Assembly (NCBI GenBank): GCA_028697515.1
Contig: JAQVEY010000114.1
Span: 1 to 7,264, forward strand
Source: Bacteroidales bacterium
GTDB taxonomy: Bacteria; Bacteroidota; Bacteroidia; Bacteroidales; ML635J-15
Length of the DNA stretch: 7,264 nt
Direction: 5' to 3'
Shown here: one piece after another, positions 5,825-7,264 of the stretch
Numbering within the stretch: the stretch's first letter is position 1
How the letters are laid out: each line of letters starts with the position of its first letter
The notes under the pieces: model-generated
The model's database searches: none
The model's input: the letters and a program-made list of their open reading frames with translations, nothing else
What the model was told of the DNA's origin: nothing
Program-made: the position numbers and the translations under genes

Positions 5825-6106
5825 ATGGAAATAAAACAGATTGACAGTAAAACAAAAGGGAGCTTTATAATAGAAGAAAGTGGATTAGAGGCAGGAAGAC
5901 TGACTTACTATTGGGAAGGCAATAATAAATTCATAATTGATCATACTGAAATAAATCCTGAGTTTAGGGGAAAAAATATTGGAAAACAGTTGGTAATAGC
6001 GGCTGTTAATTTTGCAAGAGAAACAAATGTCAAAATCGTAGCCTTATGCCCTTTTGCAAAAAGTGTTTTTGACAAAACAAATGAAATCAGAGACATACTA
6101 ATATGA
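5825..6106 (+). CDS. Small GNAT-like N-acetyltransferase (COG2388/YjdJ type)
   Basis: 93-aa GNAT-fold protein of the small YjdJ-like group, expected to bind acetyl-CoA and transfer acetyl to an unknown amine. The fold core is visible: GRLTYYWEGNNKFIIDHTEI at 24-43, then the acetyl-CoA pyrophosphate-binding motif A PEFRGKNIGKQL at 45-56 (R48-G-K-N-I-G53-K), an amphipathic helix VIAAVNFARETN at 57-68, and the strand KIVALCPFAKSVFDK at 70-84, whose CPFA is typical of this group. Length is normal for the group. I prefer the ATG at 5825 over an in-frame GTG at 5804, because 5804 lies at the edge of repeat R2 and the family usually begins just before the IKQ-like strand. Its stop overlaps the pirin start (ATGA), so the two are translationally coupled. 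The substrate cannot be inferred. Confidence 0.85.
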   Translation: MEIKQIDSKTKGSFIIEESGLEAGRLTYYWEGNNKFIIDHTEINPEFRGKNIGKQLVIAAVNFARETNVKIVALCPFAKSVFDKTNEIRDILI

Positions 6107-6975
6107 GAAAAAGAATAGCAACCCAAATAATAAGAGGAAAGCATGCCATTGATGGTGCAGGTGTGCATTTAAGGCGTGTGTTAGGTCCAAGAAATATTAA
6201 GGATTTTGATCCGTTTATAATGCTCGACGGTTTTGATTCAACAGATCCGGAAGACTATCTTAAAGGCTTTCCATGGCATCCACACAGAGGAATTGAAACA
6301 ATAACTTATTTGATTAATGGCAATGTTGAACATGGTGATAGTCTTGGAAATAATGGTGTAATTCATGATTTGGAATGTCAATGGATGACAGCCGGTTCTG
6401 GTATTATTCATCAGGAAATGCCTAAAGCATCTGAAAGAATGCTGGGATGTCAGCTTTGGGTTAATCTGCCGGCAAAAGATAAAATGACAATTCCCTCCTA
6501 CGGCGATATCACACAAGACAAAATTACATTGGTAGAAAAAGAAAATGCTATAGTCAGAATATTAGCAGGTACATATAAAGGTAAAAAAGGGGTTTTTGAA
6601 GGCAAATATGTAAAGGTAAAATACATAGATATCGATCTGGCTCCTGATTGTACATGGGAATATGCTGAAACTCCCAACAATGAAACCTTATTTATATACT
6701 TATTAGACGGAACACTTGCCGTTGATGATGGCCTTTCAGATTTTGAAAATAAATCTTGTGCTGTTCTATTTACTTCAACAGATAAAAATGATTCAGAAAA
6801 CGAGGCAGTTATTGTTCGTTCCGGAAATCAGGGTGCAAGGTTTGTATTATTAGCAGCAGAGCCTCTAAGAGAAACCGTAGCCTGGGGAGGCCCTATTGTA
6901 ATGAATACAAATGAGGAGTTGGAACTTGCTTTTGAAGAATTAGATAAGGGTACATTTATTAAACATAAAGTGTAA
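6103..6975 (+). CDS. Pirin family protein (bicupin)
   Basis: 290-aa cytoplasmic bicupin of the pirin family, an iron-binding protein. Characterised relatives act as quercetin dioxygenases or as metabolic/redox regulators; which applies here is unknown. The N-terminal cupin has FPWHPHRGIETITYLINGNVEH at 56-77 (in two pieces, FPWHPHRG and IETITYLINGNVEH) and QWMTAGSGIIHQEMP at 93-107. The metal ligands line up with H59, H61, H103 and E105. The pirin C-terminal domain spans about 170-285 and includes ETLFIYLLDGTLAVDD at 194-209 and LLAAEPLRETVAWGGPIVMNT at 249-269 (LLAAEPLRE and VAWGGPIVMNT). All four ligands and normal length indicate an intact protein. The start overlaps the acetyltransferase stop by four bases. 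No clear terminator follows; repeat R3 lies about 60 bases downstream. Confidence 0.95.
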   Translation: MRKRIATQIIRGKHAIDGAGVHLRRVLGPRNIKDFDPFIMLDGFDSTDPEDYLKGFPWHPHRGIETITYLINGNVEHGDSLGNNGVIHDLECQWMTAGSGIIHQEMPKASERMLGCQLWVNLPAKDKMTIPSYGDITQDKITLVEKENAIVRILAGTYKGKKGVFEGKYVKVKYIDIDLAPDCTWEYAETPNNETLFIYLLDGTLAVDDGLSDFENKSCAVLFTSTDKNDSENEAVIVRSGNQGARFVLLAAEPLRETVAWGGPIVMNTNEELELAFEELDKGTFIKHKV

Positions 6976-7033
6976 AATAAAAACTCCTAGTCCTTTACTA
7001 TCCTTAATATTTTAACATCAAATTTGAAATAAT

Positions 7034-7110
7034 CCCAGTTCCCCAAGATTTATAATCCGAGTGCCAATAATACCAATGGCACGGATTTTAAATCATCTCC
7101 AGCGAGAAAA
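7034..7110. repeat. REP-like palindromic repeat, copy R3
   Basis: Same plan and orientation as R1. The first hairpin is GATT/AATC (about 7047-7058). The middle stem GTGCCA (7061-7066)/TGGCAC (7077-7082) is perfect and the third hairpin GATTT/AAATC (about 7084-7094) follows. The right end AGCGAGAAAA parallels CGCTAGAAAT of R1. It sits after the pirin gene and could slow transcription, but it lacks a T-run and is not a standard terminator. Confidence 0.65.
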
Positions 7111-7256
7111 TAAAAATACTCAGATTTACAACTGTTTATAAATGCAAGATTTAGCACAATCTATCAAAAAGCTGATAAATTCATATTGAAAAAATTAAAA
7201 AACATTATTTTTTTATTTAATTTTACGCATATAACTTATTAACTAACAACAATAAC

Positions 7257-7264
7257 ATGAAAAT
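7257..7264 (+). CDS. Possible start of a further gene (truncated)
   Basis: ATGAAAAT at the very end begins Met-Lys after an A-rich leader (AACAACAATAAC) typical of Bacteroidota start regions. TAATTTTA near 7217-7224 is one base from a -7 consensus. Only two full codons are visible, so no product can be named. Confidence 0.35.

Noticed and set aside
4760..7264. CRISPR array or transposon with terminal repeats
   Set aside because: The repeats are three diverged, widely and unevenly spaced intergenic palindromes with genes between them. No uniform spacers and no transposase gene are present.

Overview
The window looks like a chromosomal stretch from a Bacteroidota species. The DNA is AT-rich. 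Several start sites lack an obvious Shine-Dalgarno sequence, and TAnnTTTG-type -7 boxes, the promoter signature of this phylum, lie just upstream of typA, the acyl-CoA ligase, tRNA-Asp and the first accessory gene. The tRNA does not encode CCA. I cannot place it more finely.

Layout. Bases 1-2237 are minus-strand housekeeping DNA: the N-terminal 148 codons of the ribosome-associated GTPase TypA/BipA, then a complete AMP-forming acyl-CoA ligase. Bases 2425-2576 carry a well-formed tRNA-Asp(GUC) on the plus strand with its own promoter and a strong intrinsic terminator. Bases 2577-4759, directly downstream of the tRNA, look like an accessory island. It holds an AT-rich unrecognised protein with the layout of a variant PD-(D/E)XK nuclease, then a RhuM-family protein. 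Each of these two genes ends exactly where a short remnant begins that resembles the C-terminal tail of N6-adenine DNA methyltransferases (LVYxLYGLTEEEIxIVEG-like). The second half, 4760-7264, holds an orphan secreted protein, a translationally coupled GNAT acetyltransferase/pirin pair, and the first codons of another gene. Its intergenic spaces contain three diverged copies of one palindromic REP-like repeat.

How the parts may work together. TypA and the ligase are separate housekeeping genes. The GNAT and pirin genes overlap by ATGA and are probably one transcript. The most interesting part is 2804-4759: two unrelated accessory genes, each joined with no spacing to a methylase-like tail, next to a tRNA. 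This suggests a restriction-modification or defence locus in which bodies have been exchanged against conserved 3' ends. RhuM genes are commonly found inside type I restriction-modification operons, which fits. No intact methylase, specificity subunit, integrase or distal attachment site is present, so a working system is not shown.
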